Assembly (NCBI RefSeq): GCF_002005465.1
Contig: NZ_CP014691.1
Location: 2,054,501 to 2,118,500, forward strand
Direction of reading: 5' to 3'
Length of the DNA stretch: 64,000 nucleotides
From: Neoasaia chiangmaiensis
Lineage (GTDB): Bacteria > Pseudomonadota > Alphaproteobacteria > Acetobacterales > Acetobacteraceae
A model generated the notes under the pieces. It ran no database searches and had not been told where the DNA came from. It saw only the letters and a program-made list of their open reading frames with translations. Below, one piece after another: positions 1-9,294 of the stretch. The translations under genes and the position numbers were made by a program. Numbering within the stretch: the stretch's first letter is position 1; each line of letters opens with the position of its first letter.

Positions 1-360
1 TGTCGAGCGCAACTGGTTGACGGTCGGCGCGGCACGCGCGTCCAGCCATAACCACGCATCGCAGACCGGTTCGTCATCCGCGCCGACCAGCCATGTGCCA
101 TCGCCCTGCCCGGTCACGGCAATGGCGGCGCAACGGGACGGCAGATTATCGATCTTTTCGCCTAACTGGCGCAGGGCGCGCGCGCAATCCTCCCATGTCT
201 GGCCGAGGGATTGCGTCACGGCACCGCCCTGGCCCGCGACATAGCGGTTCGGCGCGGCGGCGCAGGCTATCTGTTCGCCACTGAAACTATAGGCGATGGC
301 CTTGATGACGGATGTTCCGGCATCGATGCCCACCAGCAAATCGGCCCGTGTCTGTTTCAT
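1..360 (-). CDS. FGGY-family polyol kinase, erythritol-kinase-like (5' part only)
   Basis: The first 120 codons of a kinase that runs off the left edge of the window. FGGY kinases phosphorylate sugars or polyols with ATP in the cytoplasm. The N-terminal phosphate-binding segment GIDAGTSVIKA is visible near residue 11, followed by TGQGDGTWLVG and DAWLWLDARA, which I recall as typical of erythritol kinases (EryA). The ATG overlaps the TGA of the SorC regulator (ATGA), so the two genes are probably translationally coupled. Together they suggest a polyol (possibly erythritol) catabolic operon like eryABCD. Substrate is inferred from resemblance; xylulokinase-like activity is the alternative. Confidence 0.8.
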   Translation of the reverse strand, partial: MKQTRADLLVGIDAGTSVIKAIAYSFSGEQIACAAAPNRYVAGQGGAVTQSLGQTWEDCARALRQLGEKIDNLPSRCAAIAVTGQGDGTWLVGADDEPVCDAWLWLDARAAPTVNQLRST

Positions 361-1388
361 GGTGATATCTCGACTGGACGGCTCGACATGACCGATGATC
401 GCGCCATTCGGCGATCTCCGGCCGTATCCGTCATGGCAGGAGGAATGCTCAGGACGCGGGCCGTTGTTTCATCCGTGATGAGGCCCGACAGAAGCCCGCT
501 CTTCAGCACGGACCGGAGGGCCGCGACCTTGCCCTCACCGCCCGCGATGGCGACGACGCGGCGATCGCGCAGGGCTGAAGCGGGCATGGACAGGATGCGT
601 GCCGAAAGCGGTGTTTCGACGATCGCCCCGGCAGCATCGAAAAAATGCCCCAGCATTTCGCCGACACCGCCTAGCGCGACCACGTGGGCCATGTCATCGG
701 GCGAAACGATCCGGGACGAGACAAGCTGGCCCTCGATATCCGCCGCGCCAATGCCGACGACCATCAGGCTTGCTGAATCCGCCATCGCCAGAACCTCCCG
801 CACGCCCCGTTGGGCGAGGATCACCGCACGATCCTCCGGCGTATTGGCGAAGAACGGCGCAGGCATCGCATAGGCTTCGGCCCCTGTTTTCTCGGCGAGC
901 CGGTGCATGACGTCGAAAGGATTTGCCGCGTAGTTGCGCGTCAGACCGCCGAGCAGCGAGACGAACCGCACATCTTTCGCCGCGATGCGCGACATGGCGG
1001 TCACCGCCGCCGCCAGGGAACGACCATTGCCAATGCCGATGACCGTGCTGGACGCCTTGTCGATTTCCGCATGCAGGAACGTGGCGCCCGCCGCGCCCAA
1101 CGCCGTCAGCGGCAAGCCGGTCTCGTGCAGGTCGGGCACGACCTGGCACATCGTCAGGCTGTACAGACCACAAAGAGCATTTTCCAGGGCGACGCATTCG
1201 ACGATGTCGCCTTCGACACGCACCTTGATCGCACCGCTCTGCTGCGCCCGTGCGATCAGCCGGTGCGCCTTGACGCCTGGAATTCCCAGCCGCGTCGCCA
1301 CTTCCGCCTGCGTCATGCCGCCGACATAGTGCAGCCAGGCGGCGCGGATCGACTGACCTTCCTCAGCGTTGCGTGACATATGGCTCAT
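357..1388 (-). CDS. SorC/DeoR-type sugar-binding transcriptional regulator (EryD-like)
   Basis: A 343-aa regulator. Residues about 13-55 form a helix-turn-helix (IRAAWLHYVGGMTQAEVA, then KAHRLIARA). Residues about 70-330 match the SorC sugar-binding domain, with the phosphosugar-isomerase-like pieces GIGNGRSLAAAV, LLGGLTRNYAANP and VAIAGGEGKVAALRSVLKSG. SorC proteins bind a phosphorylated sugar effector and control the adjacent catabolic genes. The ATG at 1388 has a GGGAGG Shine-Dalgarno 3 nt upstream, which lies in the 3' arm of an inverted repeat (1395-1425). The gene overlaps the downstream polyol kinase by 4 nt. Local control of that kinase is inferred. Confidence 0.88.
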   Translation of the reverse strand: MSHMSRNAEEGQSIRAAWLHYVGGMTQAEVATRLGIPGVKAHRLIARAQQSGAIKVRVEGDIVECVALENALCGLYSLTMCQVVPDLHETGLPLTALGAAGATFLHAEIDKASSTVIGIGNGRSLAAAVTAMSRIAAKDVRFVSLLGGLTRNYAANPFDVMHRLAEKTGAEAYAMPAPFFANTPEDRAVILAQRGVREVLAMADSASLMVVGIGAADIEGQLVSSRIVSPDDMAHVVALGGVGEMLGHFFDAAGAIVETPLSARILSMPASALRDRRVVAIAGGEGKVAALRSVLKSGLLSGLITDETTARVLSIPPAMTDTAGDRRMARSSVMSSRPVEISP

Positions 1389-1394
1389 CAGCCT

Positions 1395-1425
1395 CCCACT
1401 GGGACATGTGATAAATTCCAGTGGG
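1395..1425 (-). promoter_or_regulatory. 8-bp inverted repeat overlapping the SorC ribosome binding site
   Basis: A perfect inverted repeat: CCCACTGG at 1395-1402 and CCAGTGGG at 1418-1425, with a 15-nt spacer, just upstream of the regulator start (1388). In the regulator mRNA the second arm runs into the GGGAGG ribosome binding site. It can therefore act as an autoregulatory operator or as a hairpin that hides the Shine-Dalgarno. The role is inferred. Confidence 0.5.
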
Positions 1426-1715
1426 TGAAACTTATTTCATAACACTCGTTATGTTCAACCTAACGTTCTAACTGTTATTTTCACGTTTGCGTGTTTCCGA
1501 AATGCGGACTGAATCTATCGCGGTCTCAGAGAACAACCCCCGAATATGCTGGCGACACGGACGACTGTCTTCGTCGCGCGGCGCGTCATGATCGGTGCGT
1601 GTTATCTGAACGGCGCCTGACATCGTCCATATGGGTAGTTAAGGACAGCGATCGTCTGATCCGGCGTTGAAACGGGTCCGGACTCTCTGACGCGTCTGCG
1701 CGGATAATGCTTCGA
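1426..1715. other. Intergenic region between the SorC and AraC regulator genes
   Basis: No gene is visible. It should hold the promoter of the minus-strand SorC-kinase operon and the 3' flank of the araC-type gene. A short imperfect palindrome, ATAAC-actc-GTTAT, lies at 1439-1452 in AT-richer DNA. No convincing terminator was found. Confidence 0.4.
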
Positions 1716-2621
1716 TCAGGCAGAAACCGCCTGACCGCCCGCAAGCCGAATGGCGTGCGCATCACGGGCCGGTGGAACGCCGAACATACGCCGGTATTCG
1801 CGACTGAACTGCGACGGGCTGTCATATCCCACGGCAAATCCTGCTTCGGCAGCATCGACAGTGGCACTCAGGAGCTGTCGACGCGCCTCCTGCAAGCGCA
1901 GACGCGTGCGGTATTGCAATGGGCTCATCATGGTGGCGGCACGAAAATGCCGATGGAATGACGACGGACTCATGCCGGCGATCCGGGCGACGGTGGCGAT
2001 ATCGAACGCCTCCATATAATGGGTGCGTATCCAGCCGATCGCACGATTGAGTTGCGACAGATTGCTTCCCGCAGTGGCGATCTGTCGCAGGACATACCCC
2101 TGCGGCCCTTGCAGCAGTCGATAGAGAAGTTCGCGGATGATGGCGGGTTGGAGGATCGGAATATCCTGCGGATTTTCCAGCAGCCCGACAAGACGCGTAA
2201 CAGGATCGAGGATATCGATGGTCAGGGCGCTGACGGTCATGCATGACGGGCAGGCCGTTCCCGTGGCGGGAAAGGCGTTTTTCATCTCCAGCAGCAAATC
2301 CGCAATCTGTGCGGGATTCAGCGAAAGGCAGAGTGCGAGATAAGGCTTGCCCGGCGAAGCCTGCGTGATGCGCCCGGTGACCGGAAGATCGACGGCCGTC
2401 ACGAGATATTTGCTGGCATCGTAATCGAACACCTGATCGCACAGCATGACCTGTTTCGAACCCTGTACGATGACGCAAAAGCGCGGTTCGTAGACAACAT
2501 CCGCAGGCGTCGTGGGCGCATCGGCGCGAAACAGCATCAATCCCGGAACAACCGAGCGCGTGGTGGGCTCGACGCAGTGCCGGTCGATCGTGTCACGCAG
2601 CCGCAACAGCATCTCATGCAT
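1716..2621 (-). CDS. AraC-family transcriptional regulator with AraC_N domain
   Basis: A 301-aa protein. Residues about 20-170 match the AraC_N (PF06719-type) effector domain (LMLFRADAPTTPADVVYEPR, then QGSKQVMLCDQVFDYDASKY). Residues about 195-290 form the two AraC helix-turn-helix motifs (FDIATVARIAGMSPSSFHRH and AGFAVGYDSPSQFSREYRRMFG). It is divergent from the RND efflux operon across 477 bp that carry repeated sequence boxes, so local control of efflux is likely but inferred. The first ATG fits the family N-terminus. The effector is unknown. Confidence 0.88.
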   Translation of the reverse strand: MHEMLLRLRDTIDRHCVEPTTRSVVPGLMLFRADAPTTPADVVYEPRFCVIVQGSKQVMLCDQVFDYDASKYLVTAVDLPVTGRITQASPGKPYLALCLSLNPAQIADLLLEMKNAFPATGTACPSCMTVSALTIDILDPVTRLVGLLENPQDIPILQPAIIRELLYRLLQGPQGYVLRQIATAGSNLSQLNRAIGWIRTHYMEAFDIATVARIAGMSPSSFHRHFRAATMMSPLQYRTRLRLQEARRQLLSATVDAAEAGFAVGYDSPSQFSREYRRMFGVPPARDAHAIRLAGGQAVSA

Positions 2622-3098
2622 GGGGAATATTCCGGTTTCCGTTCAATCGGACGAAGCGCCCATAGTATAATCATGCCTGATCCGGCCAAAAGAATAGCAG
2701 GGCAATTCTGGTCGGATTGTGCAAGCATATGATCGGATCGGGCATCATTCCATATCCTGCGAGCGACGTCTTGCAGCAAAGTCCTATGTCCGGCGGGACT
2801 TTTTCGATCCTTTTTGGTCAGCATGGACATTCCATTGCCGACGGTGCGGCAGGATCGTGCAATCATCTGATCGGATTGCTCTACCGGCGCACATCAATGC
2901 GGTTGCATGATCCGCCCACGCCGTGAATTGCGGAGCAGGTCGAAATGGCGCCGGATGTCTCCGACGCCGTGACGGGCACGCGACACGGCACTCTGACTGT
3001 CATGGCGAAAAGCTTGCCGATTTGTCCGCGCACCGCGCTGCGCCGGACAAGCGGGATGTGGATTCCGCATTCCAAAGCCATCCGAATAGAGACATTCA
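2622..3098. promoter_or_regulatory. Divergent regulatory region araC / RND operon with repeated boxes
   Basis: A 477-bp non-coding interval between two divergent start codons. It holds two 25-bp direct repeats, GGATTGTGCAAGCAT... at 2714-2738 and GGATCGTGCAATCAT... at 2852-2876, with three mismatches. A shorter related box, AATCATGCCTGATCCGG, lies at 2669-2685. These are good candidates for binding sites of the AraC-type regulator. No -35/-10 pair was assigned with confidence. Confidence 0.5.
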
Positions 3099-6000
3099 AT
3101 GGGGATCGTCGCCTTTGCGCTACGGCGGCCTTACACGTTCCTTGTCGCGGGAGTCCTGATCCTGCTTCTGGGCGTGACAGCCGTCTTCCGAACACCGACC
3201 GATGTGTTTCCGAACATCGACATCCCGGTCGTGACCGTCGTCTGGTATTATGACGGGCTGGACGCCACCGAGACCGAGAAGCGGATCAGCACCTATACGG
3301 AATTTTCCGAAAGCTTCTTCGTCAACAACCTCCGCACCATCGAGAGCCAGACCACGCCAGGCCTCGTTCTGCAGAAACTGTATTTCCAGCCCGGCGTGAA
3401 CGTCGATCTCGCCGTGGCGCAGACCGTTTCGGCAACGAACTCAATTCGCGCCCTGCTGCCACCGGGCGTTCAGCCGCCGATCATCATGCAATACAGCGCA
3501 TCCAGCGTGCCGGTCCTCCAGCTTTCCCTCTCCTCGGAAAAGCTGACCGAAAGCGAACTTTACGACTACGGGATATATCGTGTGCGCCAGCAGCTCGCGC
3601 CCATTCCCGGAACGATGCTGCCGCCACCCTATGGCGGAAAAATCCGACAGGTGATGGTCGATATCGATGCGACGAAACTGGCCGGCGTGGGTCTGACACC
3701 ACTCGACGTTTCCAACGCAATCAATGTCCAGAACCTGACCTTGCCCGGTGGAACGGTGAAATTCGGCCCGACGCAATATGACGTGCGCATGAATGGCATG
3801 CCGGATGTCGCTGCGCGCCTGAACGACGTGCCGCTCAAGCGCGACCCGAAAACCGGCGCCATCGTGCGCATCGCCGACGTGGCGCAGGTGCGCGATGGCA
3901 CGGCGGTGCAACAGAACGTGGTGCGCCGCGAAGGCCGCCGCTCGGTGCTGCTGTCGATCATGAAGGCGGGCGATGCCTCGACATTGAATGTCGTCAACGC
4001 CATCCGCAATCAGGTTCTGCCGGTCACGCGGGCAGCAGCCCCGGCAGGCATGAAAATCGAGGAGTTGTTCGACCAGTCGCTGTTCGTGAAAGCGGCCATC
4101 ACAGGCGTGGCGTCCGAAGCGGTGATCGCCGGGCTCCTGACGGCCGTGATGATCCTGGCATTTCTGGCCAGCTGGCGCTCGACGCTGATCGTGGCGGTGT
4201 CCATTCCGCTGGCGATCCTCTCCTCCATCGCCGTCCTGTCCTGGACTGGCGAGACGCTGAACCTCATGACGCTCGGCGGCCTGGCACTGGCGGTCGGTAT
4301 TCTGGTGGACGACGCGACCGTCACCATCGAGAACATCCACCGTATCCGCCATGACGGCGTGGAGCTGCGTCAGGCCGTGCTCGACGGCGCGGCGGGTATC
4401 GCCCTGCCGACGCTGGTCTCGACGCTGGCGATTTCCAGCGTGTTCGTATCGGTTGAATTTCTTGTCGGACCATCACGCTTCTTGTTCACGCCGATGGCCC
4501 TGGCCGTGGTCTATGCCATGCTGGCGTCCTACGCGATCAGCCGGACACTGGTGCCGATTTTCGCGGCGCTGCTCCTGCGCTCCGAGGAGCGCCAGGCCGC
4601 CAGACGACGCGCCGCGGGATTGCCGCCAGATTGGATCACGCGCTTCGGTCTGGCGTTCGACCGGCGCTTCGACCGGTTCCGGGACGGGTATGTCCATCGG
4701 CTGCACGGGCTGATCGAAAGCGGCTGGAAAGTCCCGCTGTTCGCGGGCGTCACCATGACGGCCGCGGTCATCCTCGCGACGCAGGTGGGGCAGGATTTCT
4801 TTCCCGCCATCGATGCCGGCGAATTCAAGCTGCATGTCCGCGCGCCTGAAGGCACACGCATCGAGACGACGGAGCGGCTGTTCGATCGGGTCGAGGATGT
4901 CATCCGCAGTGTCGTACCCGAACGTGAACGCGCGCTCATCCTCGATAATATGGGCATCCCGTTCCGCTACTCCATGCCGTTCGACGACGGCACCACGGTC
5001 GGCCCCAATGACGGGCAGATCATGGTCGCACTCAAGGAGGGGCACCGTCCCACGGCGGACTATATCCGCACGCTCCGGACGGAGCTGACGCGACGCTTTC
5101 CGGAATGCGTGTTCTATTTCCAGCCTGCCGACATCGTGACGCAGATCCTGAATTTCGGCTTGCCGGCACAGGTGGATATTCGCGTGTCCGGATACGATGC
5201 GGCGAACAACCGCAAGGTCATGCAAGAGGTGCGGCAGGAGGTTGCGCGTATTCCGGGACTGGTGGACGTGCATCTGCACCAGCAGATCGCAGCCCCCGAA
5301 CTGGCTGTGGCGATCGATCGCGAACGGTCGCTCGACCTTGGGCTGACACTTAACGACGTGGCGCGCAACGTAATGGTGTCGCTTGCGTCGTCCAATACCG
5401 TCACGCCCAATTTCTGGGTCGATCCGGCAACGGGCATCCAATACCCTCTGGCGGTGCAGACCCCGCAATATCGCGTCAACAATCTGGGTGACCTGCGCAA
5501 TACCGTGATCGCGTCCGCTGTGGGCGCGCAACGCTCTTCGGCATTGTTGAACAACGTCGCGACCATCAGGCGTGGCATGTCCCAGAACGTCATTTCCCAC
5601 AGCAACATCCAGCCGACGCTGGATGTGGATGCCAGCGCGGAGGGGCGGGATCTGGGCAGCATCGCGCGTGATATCGACCGGGTGATCGCGCGTCATCGTG
5701 GCGAGCTTTCGCCCGGCAACGTGATTGCCGTGCAGGGCCAGATCGAGAGCATGCGTTCCGCTTTCGCCCGGCTGGGGATCGGTCTGATGGTGGCCGCGAT
5801 CGCCGTCTATCTGCTGATGGTGGTCAATTTCCAGTCGTTCATGGACCCGTTCGTGGTGGTGCTCGGCCTGCCGGGCGCGATGTGCGGGATCGTGTTCATG
5901 CTGTTCGTCACGGGCACGACGTTCTCCGTGCCGTCATTGATGGGCGCGATCATGAGCGTCGGCGTGGCAAGCGCGAACTCGATCCTGCTGGTGACCTTCG

Positions 6001-6284
6001 CCAAGGAGCGCCGCGCCGAAGGCATGAGCGCCGTCGAGGCCGCCATTGCCGCCGGTCAGGCCCGATTACGGCCGATCCTGATGACATCGCTGGCGATGGT
6101 GATCGGCATGTTGCCGATGTCGCTCGGGCTGGGCGATGGCGGCGAGCAGAACGCTCCGCTGGGACGCGCCGTCATTGGCGGGCTGATGGTGGGCACCTGC
6201 GCCACGCTGTTCATCGTCCCGTGGCTCTATACACGCCTGAGAAAACGAGAAAGCCGCATTCTTGAGGAATACAGTCATGTCTGA
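3099..6284 (+). CDS. RND-family multidrug efflux pump, inner-membrane permease
   Basis: A 1061-aa proton-driven efflux permease of the inner membrane, the usual length for the AcrB/HAE group. An N-terminal membrane segment is followed by a periplasmic porter domain, the membrane block near residues 335-480, a second large periplasmic domain and the C-terminal membrane block from about 890. The TM4 motif GGLALAVGILVDDATV with two adjacent Asp is the drug-type (HAE) proton relay, not the heavy-metal type. The gene is first in a pump-adaptor-channel operon, and its 3' end overlaps the adaptor start. Substrate is unknown; control by the divergent AraC regulator is inferred. Confidence 0.93.
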   Translation: MGIVAFALRRPYTFLVAGVLILLLGVTAVFRTPTDVFPNIDIPVVTVVWYYDGLDATETEKRISTYTEFSESFFVNNLRTIESQTTPGLVLQKLYFQPGVNVDLAVAQTVSATNSIRALLPPGVQPPIIMQYSASSVPVLQLSLSSEKLTESELYDYGIYRVRQQLAPIPGTMLPPPYGGKIRQVMVDIDATKLAGVGLTPLDVSNAINVQNLTLPGGTVKFGPTQYDVRMNGMPDVAARLNDVPLKRDPKTGAIVRIADVAQVRDGTAVQQNVVRREGRRSVLLSIMKAGDASTLNVVNAIRNQVLPVTRAAAPAGMKIEELFDQSLFVKAAITGVASEAVIAGLLTAVMILAFLASWRSTLIVAVSIPLAILSSIAVLSWTGETLNLMTLGGLALAVGILVDDATVTIENIHRIRHDGVELRQAVLDGAAGIALPTLVSTLAISSVFVSVEFLVGPSRFLFTPMALAVVYAMLASYAISRTLVPIFAALLLRSEERQAARRRAAGLPPDWITRFGLAFDRRFDRFRDGYVHRLHGLIESGWKVPLFAGVTMTAAVILATQVGQDFFPAIDAGEFKLHVRAPEGTRIETTERLFDRVEDVIRSVVPERERALILDNMGIPFRYSMPFDDGTTVGPNDGQIMVALKEGHRPTADYIRTLRTELTRRFPECVFYFQPADIVTQILNFGLPAQVDIRVSGYDAANNRKVMQEVRQEVARIPGLVDVHLHQQIAAPELAVAIDRERSLDLGLTLNDVARNVMVSLASSNTVTPNFWVDPATGIQYPLAVQTPQYRVNNLGDLRNTVIASAVGAQRSSALLNNVATIRRGMSQNVISHSNIQPTLDVDASAEGRDLGSIARDIDRVIARHRGELSPGNVIAVQGQIESMRSAFARLGIGLMVAAIAVYLLMVVNFQSFMDPFVVVLGLPGAMCGIVFMLFVTGTTFSVPSLMGAIMSVGVASANSILLVTFAKERRAEGMSAVEAAIAAGQARLRPILMTSLAMVIGMLPMSLGLGDGGEQNAPLGRAVIGGLMVGTCATLFIVPWLYTRLRKRESRILEEYSHV

Positions 6285-7458
6285 TCCCGTCCTCTCCCGG
6301 ACCGGCGACCGTGAAGAACGGCGCGGTCGTCCCGTCGCCCCCTTCGTGGGTCTCGGTGTCGTTCTTCTCCTGGGCTACGGCATCTACGCCCATGTGGAAC
6401 GCGGCATCGCCGTGCGCGCCCTGGCGGATGTCCGCCAGAACCAGTTGCCCGATGTCGGCTATGTTGTGGCACGCGTGGAGACGGCACCCGTCGCCCTCGA
6501 TCTTCCCGGTGAGACGGCGCCGCAGGAGACGGCCGCCATCGGCGCACGGGCATCGGGCTACGTGGCGGAACGGCGCGTCGATATCGGCGCGCATGTGAAA
6601 GCGGGCGATGTGCTGGCCATCATCCACGCACCGGAACTGGACCGTCAGGTGGCGCATGCGCAGGCCGCCCTGGCACAGGCCCGGGCCAATCTCGATCTTG
6701 CCCGCGTGACGGCGCGCCGGTCGGGCGGGCTTGTCGGCGGCGGCGCGGTCAGCAAGCAGAATTTCGATACCGATCGTATCACGCAGCAGGCGCAGGACGC
6801 CGCACGCGCCGCCGCCGATGCGGCGCTGGCCGAGACGGCGCAACGGCGCGCCTATACGACGATCACGGCGCCGTTCGATGGTGTCGTCACCGTGCGCAAT
6901 GTGGAAGTCGGCGATCTCGTCAGCGCGGACAACGCGCAGGCCGCGCCACTGTTCGTGGTGACACGCACGGACCGGCTGCGCGTGCGGGTGCATGTGCCGC
7001 AGGAGGAAGCCGGCACGGTGCATGTCGGCACGCCCGTCAGCCTGACGGTGCCGGATCGGCCCGACGGAAGCTTCACAGGCACGGTGACGCGCACGGGCCA
7101 TGCACTGGAACGTGACAGCCGGATGCTGCCGGTCGAGATCGAACTCGACAATCGCGAAGGCAAACTGGCGGCGGGCATTTACGGCGTCATTCATTTCGAC
7201 CTGCCCCGACCGACGCCGACAATCCTGATCCCCGCGGAATCGCTGATCTACAACGCCGATGGATTATCGGTCGCCACGGTGGACGACGACAATCGGATTC
7301 GCCTCCACAAGGTGACGGTCGGGCGCGACTACGGCGACCGGATCGAAATTCAGGGCGGCCTGCCGGATGGCAGCCGACTGGTCATGCATCCGCCATCGGC
7401 CCTGGCCGACGGCCGTCGCGTAGTGCCACACGACGCGAACGCGACGAAGGGAGCGTAA
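6277..7458 (+). CDS. RND efflux periplasmic adaptor (membrane fusion protein)
   Basis: A 393-aa HlyD/AcrA-type adaptor that links the inner-membrane pump to the outer-membrane channel. A single N-terminal membrane anchor (VGLGVVLLLGYGIYAH) is followed by the biotinyl-lipoyl half-motif GARASGYVAERRVDIGAHVKAG, an Ala/Gln-rich coiled-coil hairpin (about 115-185) and ITAPFDGVVTVRNVEVGDLV. The ATG at 6277 overlaps the pump's stop codon, which favours it over the in-frame 6262 start. Only 2 nt separate it from the channel gene. Confidence 0.92.
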   Translation: MSDPVLSRTGDREERRGRPVAPFVGLGVVLLLGYGIYAHVERGIAVRALADVRQNQLPDVGYVVARVETAPVALDLPGETAPQETAAIGARASGYVAERRVDIGAHVKAGDVLAIIHAPELDRQVAHAQAALAQARANLDLARVTARRSGGLVGGGAVSKQNFDTDRITQQAQDAARAAADAALAETAQRRAYTTITAPFDGVVTVRNVEVGDLVSADNAQAAPLFVVTRTDRLRVRVHVPQEEAGTVHVGTPVSLTVPDRPDGSFTGTVTRTGHALERDSRMLPVEIELDNREGKLAAGIYGVIHFDLPRPTPTILIPAESLIYNADGLSVATVDDDNRIRLHKVTVGRDYGDRIEIQGGLPDGSRLVMHPPSALADGRRVVPHDANATKGA

Positions 7459-7460
7459 CG

Positions 7461-8927
7461 ATGCGCGCCTTCATCAGACAACTCGGCACAGGCGCCTTGC
7501 TGTTGCTCGGCGGCTGCACGATGATCCCGGCCTATCATCGCCCCGCGGCCCCCGTCGCAGCGACATGGCCTGGTGAAACCGCTTCGCATACGGATCCGGG
7601 GGTCGCCGGTTTTGACGACTGGCGGACGTTTTACCGGGACCCGGTCTTGCAGACGTTGATCGCCACGGCGTTGAGCAACAACCGCGATCTTGAGATCGCG
7701 CAGCATCAGGTCGAAGCATCGAGCGCACAATTCGATATCGAGAATGCCGCGCTGTTTCCGACATTGAACGGCACAGCCGGCGCGAACGTGCAGAAAATGA
7801 ACTCTCGCATCTGGAGCCTTTCCCAGGGCAACGGCCCGTTCTACATGCGACAGTATGCTGTCGGGTTCGGCGTCTCGGCATATGAGATCGACTTGTGGGG
7901 ACGCATCCGCTCGGCCTCACATGCCTCATTCGACCGCTACGTCGCCGATGCACTCGGGCGCGAGAGCATGCGCCTGAGCATCATCGCCAGCGTGTCGACG
8001 GCGATGCTGAACTGGGTCGCCAATAACCAGGCACTTCTGGTCACGCGGAACGTGCTCGACAACCGCCGTCACACCTACGACCTCGTTCAGCAGACGGCGA
8101 ATATTGGTTCGGGAACGCAGCTCGACGTCGCGGAAGCGGAGTCCGCCTTGCGCGACGCCGAGACCAATCTCCAGATTTATACGCGCCAACGCGAACAGGC
8201 GATGAACCAGCTTGAACTGCTGGTCGGCACGCCGCTGGATGCCGCAACACGCGCGGCGCTGGAACGCAAGTCCTCGCTTGAAGGCATCGCGCCCTTTCCC
8301 GACGTGCCGGAAGGGTTGCCGTCGGACATGATCGCACGACGACCTGATATTCTTTCCGCCGAACAAACATTACGTGCCGCCAACGACGACATCGGCGCCG
8401 CCCGTGCCGAATTTTTCCCGAAAATCCAGATTACGGCCGCCAATGGAACAGCGAGCAACAATATCACACGGCTTTTCCAGAGCGGCATGGGCGCGTGGAA
8501 TGTGGCGCCGCAGATCACGCTGCCCCTGTTCGATGCCGGGCGTCTGACGGCGCAACTGCATCAGGCGAAAGCGCGCAAGAAAGAGGAAATCGCGCGGTAC
8601 GAAAAGACGGTGCAGACCGCGTTCCGGGAAGTGGCGGACGCACTGGCCGGGCGCGGGACCTATCTGGAGCAACTCCGTGCACAGGTCGCACTGGTCGAAG
8701 CGAGCAGCCGGCAATATCGGCTGGCGCTGGCCCGGTTCAAGGGCGGTTACGACCCCTATCTCGACACGCTTGTCGCGCAACGAACGCTTTATGCGGCGCA
8801 GCTTGGCGCCATCACCACGCGCCTGCAACAGATCTCCAACGCCGTGACACTCTACAAGACATTGGGTGGCGGATGGAGCGAGACAGTCGCGCCACGCAGA
8901 AGTCCGATAACGGACCATCTGCTCTGA
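7461..8927 (+). CDS. RND efflux outer-membrane lipoprotein channel (TolC/OprM-NodT family)
   Basis: A 488-aa outer-membrane factor. The N-terminus carries a lipoprotein signal with lipobox LLGGC (Cys at residue 19). Two repeated OEP domains follow; PDILSAEQTLRAANDDIGAARAEFFPKI near residues 295-325 and the closing FKGGYDPYLDTLVAQRTLY are typical of OprM/NodT proteins. It forms the trimeric outer-membrane duct for the pump encoded upstream and is the last gene of the operon. Confidence 0.92.
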   Translation: MRAFIRQLGTGALLLLGGCTMIPAYHRPAAPVAATWPGETASHTDPGVAGFDDWRTFYRDPVLQTLIATALSNNRDLEIAQHQVEASSAQFDIENAALFPTLNGTAGANVQKMNSRIWSLSQGNGPFYMRQYAVGFGVSAYEIDLWGRIRSASHASFDRYVADALGRESMRLSIIASVSTAMLNWVANNQALLVTRNVLDNRRHTYDLVQQTANIGSGTQLDVAEAESALRDAETNLQIYTRQREQAMNQLELLVGTPLDAATRAALERKSSLEGIAPFPDVPEGLPSDMIARRPDILSAEQTLRAANDDIGAARAEFFPKIQITAANGTASNNITRLFQSGMGAWNVAPQITLPLFDAGRLTAQLHQAKARKKEEIARYEKTVQTAFREVADALAGRGTYLEQLRAQVALVEASSRQYRLALARFKGGYDPYLDTLVAQRTLYAAQLGAITTRLQQISNAVTLYKTLGGGWSETVAPRRSPITDHLL

Positions 8928-9294
8928 CGGAGTACGGTAAAGCGACGGTCGGTCGGCTTGCCGACCACCGACGATCCGTTTTATCCAAAAGGCGAACGTC
9001 GTCAGGCGTGATGTCCAAATTCTCGCACGGCTCTGCAAGCACATGTTTCAAAACGCGATGATCATTTGCGGCACAGTCCATATCTTCAGGACGCACCTCG
9101 ACATCCTCAATCAGACGAAGCGGATGCGTCTTGCTCTGGGCCAGACGAACGTGCAAGGCCTCCAAGCAGCTTTGCGGGATGGAACGGAGGGCCGGTCTTA
9201 AAAGAAAAATTCGCCAAACCGGACGTCCGCCCCGACGACACAAAATCTCAGTTTCTATCGACAGCCGAACAAACCGCCGGAGAAAAACTGACGA
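8928..9294. other. Intergenic region downstream of the efflux operon, no supported gene
   Basis: The gap lies between the ends of two convergent units (efflux channel and TonB receptor). A minus-strand frame stays open through most of it (to 8812) and reads like a polar protein fragment (SKTHPLRLIEDVEVRPEDMD). I recognise no family and see no good start, so I do not call a gene. It could be a decayed coding remnant. Confidence 0.35.
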
